Below, one piece after another: positions 24,124 to 32,642 of a stretch of 64,000 nucleotides of DNA (the stretch's first letter is position 1; the number at the start of each line of letters is the position of its first letter). The stretch is taken from assembly GCA_019638115.1 (NCBI GenBank), contig JAHBUK010000003.1, positions 124,001 through 188,000 on the forward strand, given 5' to 3'. This DNA is from Flavobacteriales bacterium (GTDB lineage Bacteria; Bacteroidota; Bacteroidia; Flavobacteriales_F; PHOS-HE28). A program made the translations under genes and the position numbers. The notes below the pieces were generated by a model, which searched no databases, was not told the origin of the DNA, and worked only from the letters and a program-made list of their open reading frames with translations.

Positions 24124-25743
24124 ATGCGCCGTCTTCTATGCTGCCTCGCTGCCCTGTTCCCCCTGGCCTTCTTCGCCCAGTGGACCGGCCTGCCCTCTTC
24201 ACCGCTGCCCCTGTGTACCGTCTCTTCGGCGCAGAGCCTGCCCATATCCATGCCCGACGGCGATGGCGGCTGGTATGCCTTCTGGCGCGATGCCCGCAAC
24301 GGGAACATGGGTGAGGTGTGGGGCCAGCGCCTCTCCGCCAATGGCGAGTACCTCTGGGAACCCGAGGGCAGGCCGGTCTTCGCCGTACCGGGCAGGAGCC
24401 TCACCAGTTTCCACGTGGATGGGGACCAGGACCAAGGGTTCATGGTCGCCGCGACCATCGTTTCAATTGGAAGCAATTTCAGTACGGATACGGTGCTGGT
24501 CATGCGTGTGGACGGTGATGCCGTGCCCGTATGGAACGAGCCTGTGGCCATTGGTGGCTGGGACCCCAGCATGGGCAACAACTACACGTGCGCCACACCG
24601 CTGGTCGCCATGCACGCCGACGGTAGTGCTCACGTGGCATGGGTACACGTGCCAGGCAACTTCCCACGCATCTCGTTGAACGTGATCGAGGCGGACGGAA
24701 CGCTGCCGGAGGGCTTCAATGGCTTGCACGTGGAGGCCGGCAGCAATGGCACAAGGCACCTGTTCAGCGATGGGCAGGGTGGCGTATTCATGGTGTGGCA
24801 AGCCACGGGCACTACTTCCGTGGTGCGTGTGTGGCGCTTCGGTGCCAACCTGGAACCGGCATGGCCCAACCTGATGCAATTCCCCCAAGGTGGCGGGAAC
24901 GTGGGCACCTTCCATACGCTTCCGGACGGTGAGGGTGGACTTTACCTCACGTACATAGGGCTGCCGGGCAACGATGTCTTCCTCACCCGCATTGCTGCAA
25001 CGGGCCAGCAGCCATGGACGCCTGCGGTGCTGCCCGTGGCCGATGTGGATGGCATACAACAACGCCCACGTTTGGGACTGCGGGACGATCACCTCTTTGT
25101 CGCTTGGGATGACGCGCGGCCGGTTACGCCTGGTATCCATGTACAGAAGTTCACCACGGCAGGCGCACCCCTTTGGGCTACCAATGGCGTACGCATGGTG
25201 GGTACCTCCAGCGGATCCACCTTTCCGCGAATAGCGGGCTTGCCCGACGGAGGGGCCATGGTGGTTTGGAGCTCCCCGGGATACGGCGGAGGCCGTGTGG
25301 CCAGCGACGGGTCCATGGTGTGGAGCAACGCAGCAACGTTGGCCAACAATACGCCCTTACAGACCTGGCACGAGCTACATGCCACGCCAATGAATGGCGG
25401 AGTGGCGATCTGGCAGACCCAGTCCAGCAGACTCTTCGCCGCTGAAGTGCTGCCCGATGGAACGCTCTCCGGCCCCACCAGCATACAGGAACTGGACGGC
25501 GTGCAGCGCCTTGAGGCCTGGCCCGTACCCGCCACCCATGAGATCTTCGTGCGCCTTCCGGAAGGCCTGCGCGACCTGCGCTTCACCCTGCACGGCAGCG
25601 ATGGACGCCAGGTGCAAGGCGTTGCTTTCAACGCCACGTCCGACCTCCTGCGCATGGACGTATCCGGTCTCTCCGCAGGTTGGTACGTGTTACGCGCCGT
25701 GGGTGGAAGCACGACGTACCAAGTGCGTTTCGTGAAGCAGTAA
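24124..25743 (+). CDS. T9SS cargo protein, first of two paralogues
   Basis: A 539-residue secreted protein. The signal peptide is MRRLLCCLAALFPLAFFAQ, which fixes the start at 24124, although the frame is open from 23998. The body consists of propeller-like repeats with alternating WxD/WxS strands (GGWYAFWRDARNGNMGEVWG, GGVFMVWQATGTTSVVRVW, DDHLFVAWDDARPVTPGIHV). The last 75 residues are a T9SS type A sorting domain (LEAWPVPATHEIFVRLPEG, GWYVLRAVGG, YQVRFVKQ). Those C-terminal codons are almost identical to the end of the next gene, while the bodies differ more. No enzymatic motif is visible. Confidence 0.82.
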   Translation: MRRLLCCLAALFPLAFFAQWTGLPSSPLPLCTVSSAQSLPISMPDGDGGWYAFWRDARNGNMGEVWGQRLSANGEYLWEPEGRPVFAVPGRSLTSFHVDGDQDQGFMVAATIVSIGSNFSTDTVLVMRVDGDAVPVWNEPVAIGGWDPSMGNNYTCATPLVAMHADGSAHVAWVHVPGNFPRISLNVIEADGTLPEGFNGLHVEAGSNGTRHLFSDGQGGVFMVWQATGTTSVVRVWRFGANLEPAWPNLMQFPQGGGNVGTFHTLPDGEGGLYLTYIGLPGNDVFLTRIAATGQQPWTPAVLPVADVDGIQQRPRLGLRDDHLFVAWDDARPVTPGIHVQKFTTAGAPLWATNGVRMVGTSSGSTFPRIAGLPDGGAMVVWSSPGYGGGRVASDGSMVWSNAATLANNTPLQTWHELHATPMNGGVAIWQTQSSRLFAAEVLPDGTLSGPTSIQELDGVQRLEAWPVPATHEIFVRLPEGLRDLRFTLHGSDGRQVQGVAFNATSDLLRMDVSGLSAGWYVLRAVGGSTTYQVRFVKQ

Positions 25744-25775
25744 CGCGCTACGTACCGGACAAGACCGAGCCACCC

Positions 25776-27473
25776 ATGACCACGCTCTTTCCCCAGCAAT
25801 TCCACCACATGCGCAACCTCGTTTTCCTCCCGTTCCTCCTGCTTTGCGCGGGAGCCACGGCCCAATGGGCCACCAGCCCCGCCACTCCGCTCACCGTAGC
25901 CGATGCCGCCAATGATCGGCGCGACATCGTGGCCATCGAGGGCGATGCCAGCGATCGCCATGTGCTGTGGATCGACAACCGCCAGCCGGGCAACATCACG
26001 CGCATCTACGGCCAGCACCTCAATGCGCAGGGCGAGTCCCAGTGGGCGCCGAACGGCCGTATGCTGCTGGAGCATCCGAAGGCGGTGAACCAGTTCACTG
26101 CCGTGCGCACCGCCGCGGATCGTATCATGGTGGTGCGCAACACCGCGTTCATCCAAGGCCAGCTAGTGATCGACTCACTACTGGTCTACCTCCTGGACAA
26201 CGAGGGCACCATGGTCTGGAACGAACCTCTTGGCATGACCGGTGGCAGCGGTCCGGCGCACGCTGCGGACCAGCCCGTGCTAATGCCCACCGGCGATGGC
26301 GGCGCCCTGCTGGCATGGCAGTACCGGGCCGCTTCCACCGCCAACATGGTGGTGAAGCTGCAGAAGATCGCGGCCGATGGCACCCTCATGCACCCGATCA
26401 CCGGCCTCAATGTGAACGGAACGGGTGTGCCCAATACCAGCTACCGCTATCAGCGCATGGTGACCGATGGCGCGGGTGGAGCATACCTCGTGTGGAGCAG
26501 CATGGCACCCGGCGAGCCGGTATGGGCGCAGCGCATTGGCAACAATGGCCAGCTGCTGTGGCCTGCTCCCGTGGAAGTGGTGGGCAGTACGAACGGACTG
26601 GGCGACTACCTCAATGGCGGTTGGTTCCAGGTGGCGGACGATGACGAAGGCGGCTTGATGGTGGTCTGGAGCAACAACACCACAGGGCAGTTCGGCGACA
26701 TCTTCATCACCCGCATCCTGGCCGACGGCAGCGCTGCATGGAGCCCCGCCGTGCGCACCGTTTGTAGCGATGCCTCCATCCAGCAGTTCCCGCATCTGGA
26801 CGTGCTGGACGGTACGGTCGTGGTCACTTGGCGTGATGCACGGCTGGGCGCTTTTCGCCCCTTCGCACAGCGCATGGGCGTTGATGGTGTGTTCGACTGG
26901 ATGGCGGATGGCGTGGAGGTGATGGGCGGGCTGGCCGCGAACTCACAGTTCCCGCGGGTGCGCGTGCTGGCGGATGGCGGCGCGTTCATCACCGGCAATG
27001 GCAGCGGCGGCTTCATCTGCCAACGCATGGATCCCTTTGGCGTACCGGCTTGGGCCAACCCCACCGTGGTGGCCACCAACCAACCTTCCAACAGCATCGA
27101 TGAGGTGGTGCTGCGCGAGGATGACGACAGCCATGTGCTCTTCTGGCGTAGTGTGCAGCGCATCTACGGGGCGCGCGTCACACCGTCCGGAGGCTTGGGC
27201 ATCGGTACTGGCATCGCGGAGGCGCTGGGCAATGTGGCCCTGCAAGCCTGGCCCGTACCCGCCAACCACGAGCTCTACGTGCGCCTTCCGGAAGGGGAGC
27301 GCGACCTGCGCTTCACACTGCATGGCAGCGATGGACGCCAGGTGCAAGGCATGACCTTCACCGCCACGGCCGATCTCCTGCGCATGGACGTGTCCGGTCT
27401 AGCGGCAGGATGGTACGTGTTGCGCGCTGTGGGTGGAAGCAAGGCGTATCAGGTACGTTTCGTGAAGCAATAA
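25776..27473 (+). CDS. T9SS cargo protein, second paralogue
   Basis: A secreted paralogue of the preceding protein (565 residues from ATG 25776; ATG 25809, MRNLVFLPFLLLCAGATAQ, is the better signal-peptide start). The body has the same style of propeller strands (RHVLWIDNRQPGNITRIYG, GGALLAWQYRAAST, GGLMVVWSNNTTGQFGDI, VVVTWRDARLGAFRPFAQ). It ends in a type A sorting domain almost the same as in the upstream gene (LRFTLHGSDGRQVQGMTF, GWYVLRAVGGSKAYQVRF). Tandem duplication followed by gene conversion of the 3' end is the likely history. The biochemical role is unknown. Confidence 0.82.
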   Translation: MTTLFPQQFHHMRNLVFLPFLLLCAGATAQWATSPATPLTVADAANDRRDIVAIEGDASDRHVLWIDNRQPGNITRIYGQHLNAQGESQWAPNGRMLLEHPKAVNQFTAVRTAADRIMVVRNTAFIQGQLVIDSLLVYLLDNEGTMVWNEPLGMTGGSGPAHAADQPVLMPTGDGGALLAWQYRAASTANMVVKLQKIAADGTLMHPITGLNVNGTGVPNTSYRYQRMVTDGAGGAYLVWSSMAPGEPVWAQRIGNNGQLLWPAPVEVVGSTNGLGDYLNGGWFQVADDDEGGLMVVWSNNTTGQFGDIFITRILADGSAAWSPAVRTVCSDASIQQFPHLDVLDGTVVVTWRDARLGAFRPFAQRMGVDGVFDWMADGVEVMGGLAANSQFPRVRVLADGGAFITGNGSGGFICQRMDPFGVPAWANPTVVATNQPSNSIDEVVLREDDDSHVLFWRSVQRIYGARVTPSGGLGIGTGIAEALGNVALQAWPVPANHELYVRLPEGERDLRFTLHGSDGRQVQGMTFTATADLLRMDVSGLAAGWYVLRAVGGSKAYQVRFVKQ

Positions 27474-27495
27474 GCGACCGTTCCCTCGAAGGCCC

Positions 27496-27511
27496 TGCCG
27501 TTCGCTCGGCT
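27496..27511 (+). promoter_or_regulatory. TGCCGTTCGCTCGGCT motif
   Basis: Located 66 bases before the ATG at 27578. Same motif and similar distance as upstream of 24124, and the surrounding bases (GTTCCCTC before it) also match. Confidence 0.35.
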
Positions 27512-27577
27512 TTCCGGGCAAAGGCCTGTTAAGGCGGCCAGTTTCGTGCTGGCTCCGGCCCCGAACACATCACAGCC

Positions 27578-27766
27578 ATGCGCAATCTCATCGCCTCGCT
27601 CAGCATCGTATCCGCCACCGCACTGGTCCTCTTCGTTGCGCCACAAGTGATCGAAGGGTGCAGTTCATTCATCGCTGCTCTGGAGACCTACCTGGAGTGG
27701 ATCATCGAAGGCCGTTCAGTGGGTGGTGAGCTGACCATGCAGGCCGAAGGACCCGTCAACCAGTGA
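27578..27766 (+). CDS. Small exported or membrane-anchored protein, 62 residues
   Basis: Short frame with one N-terminal hydrophobic segment (LIASLSIVSATALVLFVAP), a single Cys (IEGCSSF) and a polar tail ending EGPVNQ. It is preceded by the motif element at 27496 and its stop overlaps a GTG in frame with the next gene, so coupling to the metalloprotease-like gene is plausible. I do not recognise a family. It could be a real small envelope protein or a chance frame; its position in an otherwise empty spacer slightly favours the former. Confidence 0.45.
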   Translation: MRNLIASLSIVSATALVLFVAPQVIEGCSSFIAALETYLEWIIEGRSVGGELTMQAEGPVNQ

Positions 27767-27777
27767 CCATTGATACC

Positions 27778-28674
27778 ATGAGAGCTTCCATCACCCTGAC
27801 GATCGCTGCGTTCCTTGCCACGCTCGCACCAGCGAAAGCGCTTGCACAAGAGCCGGCCACCCATGAACTGCGTATGCTGGAAGGCTTTCCCTTCACCGTG
27901 TACCACAGCAGCGGCCAGGAAGAGCGTGCCCGCGATATGGCCCAGCTCTGCCTGCGTACCATGGAACACATGGACGACCTGCTCGGCTTCCGGCCCGAGG
28001 TGGAGTTGAAGGTGCTGCTGCCCGATGACTGGAGCGCGCACACCAACTTCCCCGTGTATGGCATGCCGCACTACACCAGCCAGCGAACGTTGGTGATGGC
28101 GGCGGTGAACAACGCCATGTGGGACAGCTTCATCCCTGACATGGGCCAACTGCCGGCAGAAGTGGCCAGCGAAGTGCGCCGCGTGTACGGCACGCCTGAT
28201 GGCGGGGTCAGCATGCAGCCTTTCTTCGACCTCTTGGTGATCCACGAGCTGGGGCATGCCTACCACATGCAGAAGCCGGTTGCCACCCTGCGACAGTGGA
28301 TGGGCGAGCAGTTCTGCAACATCTTCCTGCACACCTTCATCGCGGAGCAGGAACCCGCCCGGCTGGATGCACTGACACTGATGCCTCGCGTGGTGATCGC
28401 CGCAGGCACCGAGGGCTTCGCGTTCACCACCCTGCAGCAGCTGGAGGACAACTACAACGAAGTGGGAGCGCGCCACCCACGCAACTATGGCTGGTACCAA
28501 TGCCGCTGGCACAAGGCGGCGGCCGACATCCACGATGAGGCCGGTGATGTGGCCCTGCGCCGCCTGTGGGCCTTTTTGCTGAGCGATCCCGGGAAGATGG
28601 ACGATGATGAACTGGCCCGCCGGCTGGAAAGCGAAGTGCATCCTGCCGTGGCCCGTGTCATGACCGACTGGTAG
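27778..28674 (+). CDS. Exported zinc-metallopeptidase-like protein (HELGH)
   Basis: A 298-residue protein with a signal peptide (SITLTIAAFLATLAPAKALAQ). HELGH at about residues 156-160 is followed after 16 residues by a glutamate in RQWMGEQF, resembling the third zinc ligand of gluzincins (the W-x-x-E pattern). The N-terminal half (HELRMLEGFPFTVYHSSGQ, MEHMDDLLGFRPEVELKVLL) resembles the substrate-binding scaffold of such putative peptidases. I cannot name a characterised family. ATG 27778 is preferred; GTG 27763 overlaps the previous stop. It lies six bases before two deiminase lipoproteins, suggesting shared action on exported proteins or peptides (inference). Confidence 0.7.
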   Translation: MRASITLTIAAFLATLAPAKALAQEPATHELRMLEGFPFTVYHSSGQEERARDMAQLCLRTMEHMDDLLGFRPEVELKVLLPDDWSAHTNFPVYGMPHYTSQRTLVMAAVNNAMWDSFIPDMGQLPAEVASEVRRVYGTPDGGVSMQPFFDLLVIHELGHAYHMQKPVATLRQWMGEQFCNIFLHTFIAEQEPARLDALTLMPRVVIAAGTEGFAFTTLQQLEDNYNEVGARHPRNYGWYQCRWHKAAADIHDEAGDVALRRLWAFLLSDPGKMDDDELARRLESEVHPAVARVMTDW

Positions 28675-28679
28675 CACCC

Positions 28680-29954
28680 ATGAACAAGCACATCAACACC
28701 TGGATCGGAATTGCCGTGGCCGTCGCCCTGGCCGCCTGCACCGCTCCGGCACCCGAAGCCCCCGAGTACTCGCTGCCTGCCGAGTGGGAAGCACATGATG
28801 CGGTATGGCTCTCCTATTACGGCGCGGCAGATGACACGGTGGTGGACAACATGGTGCGGCACATGGACCCGTCCACGCCGGTGGTGTGCTTCATACAGAA
28901 CGACAGCCTGCTGCACCGGCTGTGGGCGCGCTGGGACAGTCTGGGTATCGATACGGCGGGCCACCGCTTCCTCACCCTCGAACCGAATGATTCGCTGATG
29001 ATCAACGTGGTGCGCGATGTGGGGCCCATCCACCTGCGCCACCGCGATGGCAGCCTGGCCATCCTCAACTACAAGTTCACCAGCTACGGCGACTTCACGA
29101 ACGTCTGGGAACAGGGACCGGGAAATTTGGCCTTGCGCGATACGATCCACGAGTTCCTCGCGCGCAAGCAGGGGCTGCCCATGGTGCATACGGACATGTG
29201 CATCGAAGGGGGCTCCATCGATGTGAACGGCAATGGTACGCTGGTCACTACGGCCGCTGTGATGGAGCAGCGCAACCCCGGCTGGACGCGGCCCGCCATG
29301 GAGGCCGAGCTGGGGCGGGTGCTGGGCGTGCGCAAGGTGATCTGGCTGGAACAGGGCGTGGCGAACGATGCGCATGCGGCCACCGCCCCGCGTGTGTTCG
29401 GCAATGTGTTCAGCTTCGGCACCGGTGGCCATGTGGACGAAGTGTGCCGCTTCGTGAACGACAGCACCGTGCTGCTGGCCTGGCCCGATGATGCCGACCT
29501 GCACGACACCATTCAGCAGATCACCCGCCAGCGGATGGAGGTGAACCTGGAGATCCTGCGCAAGGCACGAATGGCCGATGGACGACCGCTTCGGGTGGTG
29601 CAGGTACCTATGCCCGACATGGAATCGCGGCCATGGGTGTTGGATACGGCAAAGAAGCATTCGCGCAAGCATGTGGAGCAATACTCGGACATGCAGCACG
29701 GCGATACGGTGCGGATGCTGCTGGCGAACAGCTACCTCAACTTTCTGATCACCAATGGCCGCGTCTTCGTACCGGCCTACTGGCACGAGGGCCTGCCGGA
29801 AAACCTGAAGGCGAAGGACGAACGTTTGCAGGCCGCGCTGCGCGAAGCCTTCCCCGATCGGCGCATCGTGGCTTTGGATCCCCGCGCACTCAACAGGTAC
29901 GGCGGTGGCATGCATTGCTGGAGCCAGCAACAGCCGAAGGCCATGGCGCGATGA
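28680..29954 (+). CDS. Agmatine/peptidylarginine deiminase-family lipoprotein, copy 1
   Basis: A 424-residue protein of the PAD_porph family (guanidino-group-modifying superfamily, which includes agmatine deiminase and the Porphyromonas peptidylarginine deiminase). A lipoprotein signal is visible (IAVAVALAACTAPAP), so it should be membrane-anchored outside the cytoplasm. Family marks are LPAEWEAHDAVWLSYYG near the start, RDVGPIH (Asp about residue 109), EGGSIDVNG, the catalytic His in GGHVDE (about 250) and the nucleophilic Cys in GGGMHCWSQQQP (about 413). The residues needed for deimination are therefore present. Whether the substrate is free agmatine, peptide arginine or another guanidine cannot be told. 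Its stop overlaps the start of copy 2. Confidence 0.85.
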   Translation: MNKHINTWIGIAVAVALAACTAPAPEAPEYSLPAEWEAHDAVWLSYYGAADDTVVDNMVRHMDPSTPVVCFIQNDSLLHRLWARWDSLGIDTAGHRFLTLEPNDSLMINVVRDVGPIHLRHRDGSLAILNYKFTSYGDFTNVWEQGPGNLALRDTIHEFLARKQGLPMVHTDMCIEGGSIDVNGNGTLVTTAAVMEQRNPGWTRPAMEAELGRVLGVRKVIWLEQGVANDAHAATAPRVFGNVFSFGTGGHVDEVCRFVNDSTVLLAWPDDADLHDTIQQITRQRMEVNLEILRKARMADGRPLRVVQVPMPDMESRPWVLDTAKKHSRKHVEQYSDMQHGDTVRMLLANSYLNFLITNGRVFVPAYWHEGLPENLKAKDERLQAALREAFPDRRIVALDPRALNRYGGGMHCWSQQQPKAMAR

Positions 29955-31258
29955 TCGAACCTGTATACGGACACCAACAACCCATGCAGATGCGCGTCCC
30001 GTCCCTGTCCATCATCAGCTTGACGCTATGTTGGGCGGCTTGCTCCACCAGCACACCCGAAGCCCCCGAGTACACCTTCCCCGCTGAATGGGAACCGCAT
30101 GCGGCCGTGTGGCTCACCTACACAGGAGACCCCATGGATACCGTGGTGGACCACATGGTGCGGAACATGGATCCTTCCATACCGGTGGTGTGCTTCATCA
30201 GGAACGACAGCCTGCTGCACCTGCTGTGGGCGCGCTGGGACAGCTTGGGCATCGATACGGCGGGCCACCGCTTCCCCACCCTCGAACCGCACGATTCGCT
30301 GGGGATCAACGTGGTGCGCGATGTGGGTCCCATCCACCTGCGCCACCGCGATGGCAGCCTGGCCATCCTCAACTACAAGTTCACCAGCTACGGCGATTTC
30401 ACGAACATCAGGAACCAAGGCCCGGGCATGTTGGCCTTGCGCGATACGATCCACGAGTTCTTCGCGCGCAAGCAGGGGCTGCCCATGGTGCATACGGACA
30501 TGTGCATCGAAGGGGGATCCATCGATGTGAACGGCAATGGTATGCTGGTCACCACGGCCGCTGTGATGGAACAGCGCAACCCCGGATGGACGCGGCCCGC
30601 CATGGAGGCCGAGCTGGGGCGGGTGCTGGGCGTGCGCAAGGTGATCTGGCTGGAACAGGGCGTGGCGAACGATGCGCATGCGGCCACCGCCCCGCGCGTG
30701 TTCGGCAATGTGTTCAGCTTCGGCACCGGTGGCCATGTGGACGAGGTGTGCCGCTTCGTGAACGACAGCACGGTGCTGCTGGCCTGGCCCGATGATGCCG
30801 ACCTGCACGACACCATTCAGCAGATCACCCGCCAGCGGATGGAGGTGAACCTGGAGATCCTGCGCAAGGCACGCCTGGCCGATGGACGACCGCTTCGGGT
30901 GGTGCAGGTACCCATGCCCGACATGGAAACGCGGCCATGGGTGTTGGATACGGCAAAGAAGTATTCGCGCAAGCATGTGGAGCAATACCCGGACATGCAA
31001 CACGGCGACACCGTGCAGATGTTGCTGGCGAACAGCTACCTCAATTTCCTGATCACCAATGGCCGCGTGTTCGTGCCCGCGTACTGGCATGAAGGCCTGC
31101 CGGAAAGCTTGAGGGCGAAGGACGAACGTGTGCAGGCCGTGCTGCGCGAAGCCTTCCCCGATCGGCGCATCGTGGCTTTGGATCCCCGCGCACTCAACAG
31201 GTACGGCGGTGGCATGCATTGCTGGAGCCAGCAACAGCCGAAGGCCATGGCGCGATGA
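29951..31258 (+). CDS. Agmatine/peptidylarginine deiminase-family lipoprotein, copy 2
   Basis: Tandem paralogue of the preceding gene, 435 residues from ATG 29951 (ATGA overlap with the previous stop); ATG 29984 or 29990 would shorten the leader. The lipobox-like LTLCWAACSTST is at the N-terminus. All family motifs are kept (RDVGPIH, EGGSIDVNG, GGHVDE, GGGMHCWSQQQP with the nucleophilic Cys about residue 424). From roughly HTDMCIEGG to the end the two copies are nearly identical even in DNA, while the first 40 residues differ, pointing to recent duplication or ongoing gene conversion. Substrate unknown. Confidence 0.85.
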   Translation: MIEPVYGHQQPMQMRVPSLSIISLTLCWAACSTSTPEAPEYTFPAEWEPHAAVWLTYTGDPMDTVVDHMVRNMDPSIPVVCFIRNDSLLHLLWARWDSLGIDTAGHRFPTLEPHDSLGINVVRDVGPIHLRHRDGSLAILNYKFTSYGDFTNIRNQGPGMLALRDTIHEFFARKQGLPMVHTDMCIEGGSIDVNGNGMLVTTAAVMEQRNPGWTRPAMEAELGRVLGVRKVIWLEQGVANDAHAATAPRVFGNVFSFGTGGHVDEVCRFVNDSTVLLAWPDDADLHDTIQQITRQRMEVNLEILRKARLADGRPLRVVQVPMPDMETRPWVLDTAKKYSRKHVEQYPDMQHGDTVQMLLANSYLNFLITNGRVFVPAYWHEGLPESLRAKDERVQAVLREAFPDRRIVALDPRALNRYGGGMHCWSQQQPKAMAR

Positions 31259-31301
31259 TCACTGGGGCTTTGGATACGCGACATACCTATACGATGGGCT
31301 T

Positions 31302-31402
31302 GCAGGAGGTGAAGGAGGTAAGAGAGGTATGGGAGGCCGGATCCTCCCTCGCCTCCATCTCCTTCTTTTCCTCCCTCACCTCCCTCACCTCCCTCACCTC
31401 CA
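31302..31402. repeat. Purine-then-pyrimidine CACCTCC tract 4
   Basis: A GGAGGTGAAGGAGGTAAGAG-type purine half (31302-31338) is followed by a pyrimidine half (31341-31402) with CTCCCTCAC repeats. The halves are complementary enough for a long imperfect hairpin around CCGGATCC. It lies between the second deiminase gene and the DUF418 gene and may act as a terminator-like structure (inference). Confidence 0.75.
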
Positions 31403-31415
31403 GACCAACTAGCCC

Positions 31416-32636
31416 ATGAGCGCACCCGCTTCAAACCGTTTCGAGCTGCTCGATGCCCTGCGCGGCTTCGCGCTCTTCGGCGTGGTGTGGAGCAACTATG
31501 GAGGCCTGTCCTATTGGTTCATGCTCCCCGATGTGGAGAAGGCGCTGTTGCCCGGTGCGTCATTGGATGGCGTACTGGAATGGTTCCATGGCGTGTTCAT
31601 CGATGGCAAGTTCTACTCCATCTTCTCCCTGCTCTTCGGCATCGGTTTCGGGCTGTTCCTGGACAAGGGTCGCACGGGCCACTTGCGTTTCCTCTGGCGC
31701 ATGGTGGTGCTGCTGGGCATCGGCTGGCTGCACATGCGCTACATCTGGCACGGCGACATCCTACTGCTCTATGCTGCGCTGGGCTTGTTGCTTCCGTTGT
31801 TCCGCCGTGTGCCCGATCGCGCGCTGCTCTGGATCGCCGCAATGCTGATCCTATCGCCCATCGCCTTCGATGGTGCCAAGGTGCTCACCAAGGGGGGCTT
31901 CGATCCAACGCCACCCGCCTTGGTACACCTGCTGGATAACGAGTACGAACGCCTGGTACCGCTGATAGGTGATGCACCCGGCGCATGGGCCCGCTACGTA
32001 CCCAATGGCGGCGTGGAGGAGTGGCAAAGCTTGCTGCGCGTTGCTTGGGCATGGCGCATCGATCATCTGTTCGCCAGCAACCGCATCCCCAAGGTGCTGG
32101 GCCTGTTCCTGCTGGGCCTGTGGGTGGCGCGCAAGGGCCTGTACCGCGATCCGGAGGCCTGGCGTCCCTTGCTGGTGCGCACCCTGCGTTGGGGCCTCAT
32201 CGTGGGCCTGCCCATGAACGTGCTGATGTATTGGGCCTCGCTGCACATGGGCAGTTTGCCGGATGCAGAAGGACTGGTAAACACCACAGGGTATGCGCTG
32301 GGCGTGGTGCCCTTGGCGCTGGCGTACGCTGCTGGCTTCACCCTGCTGTGGATGCGTCCCCGTACACAGGAACGCCTTGCGCTGCTGGTGCCCATGGGCC
32401 GCATGGCGCTCACCAACTACCTGGGCCAAAGCTTCATCGGGGTGCTGCTCTTCGCTGGGGTGGGGCTGGGCCTGGGTGCACAGCTCTCGGCACTGGGCTA
32501 CGAGGCCATCGCCTTCACGGTCTTCATCCTGCAGTTGCTGCTGAGCCACTGGTGGATGGGGCGGTTCCGCTACGGCCCCTTCGAGTGGCTGTGGCGTTCG
32601 CTCACGTACGGCAAGGTGATGCCGATGCGGAAGTAG
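31416..32636 (+). CDS. DUF418 family membrane protein
   Basis: A 406-residue multi-pass membrane protein. The N-terminus RFELLDALRGFALFGVVWSN is the conserved opening of DUF418/YeiB-type proteins, and the C-terminal part (MALTNYLGQSFIGVLLFAGVG and LLSHWWMGRFRYGPFEWLWRSLTYGK) is the DUF418 signature region. About nine or ten hydrophobic segments are present. The family is related in fold to membrane acyltransferases, but its function is not established. Start at ATG 31416 immediately after the repeat tract. It converges with the methyltransferase gene at 32643. Confidence 0.85.
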   Translation: MSAPASNRFELLDALRGFALFGVVWSNYGGLSYWFMLPDVEKALLPGASLDGVLEWFHGVFIDGKFYSIFSLLFGIGFGLFLDKGRTGHLRFLWRMVVLLGIGWLHMRYIWHGDILLLYAALGLLLPLFRRVPDRALLWIAAMLILSPIAFDGAKVLTKGGFDPTPPALVHLLDNEYERLVPLIGDAPGAWARYVPNGGVEEWQSLLRVAWAWRIDHLFASNRIPKVLGLFLLGLWVARKGLYRDPEAWRPLLVRTLRWGLIVGLPMNVLMYWASLHMGSLPDAEGLVNTTGYALGVVPLALAYAAGFTLLWMRPRTQERLALLVPMGRMALTNYLGQSFIGVLLFAGVGLGLGAQLSALGYEAIAFTVFILQLLLSHWWMGRFRYGPFEWLWRSLTYGKVMPMRK

Positions 32637-32642
32637 AGCGCT

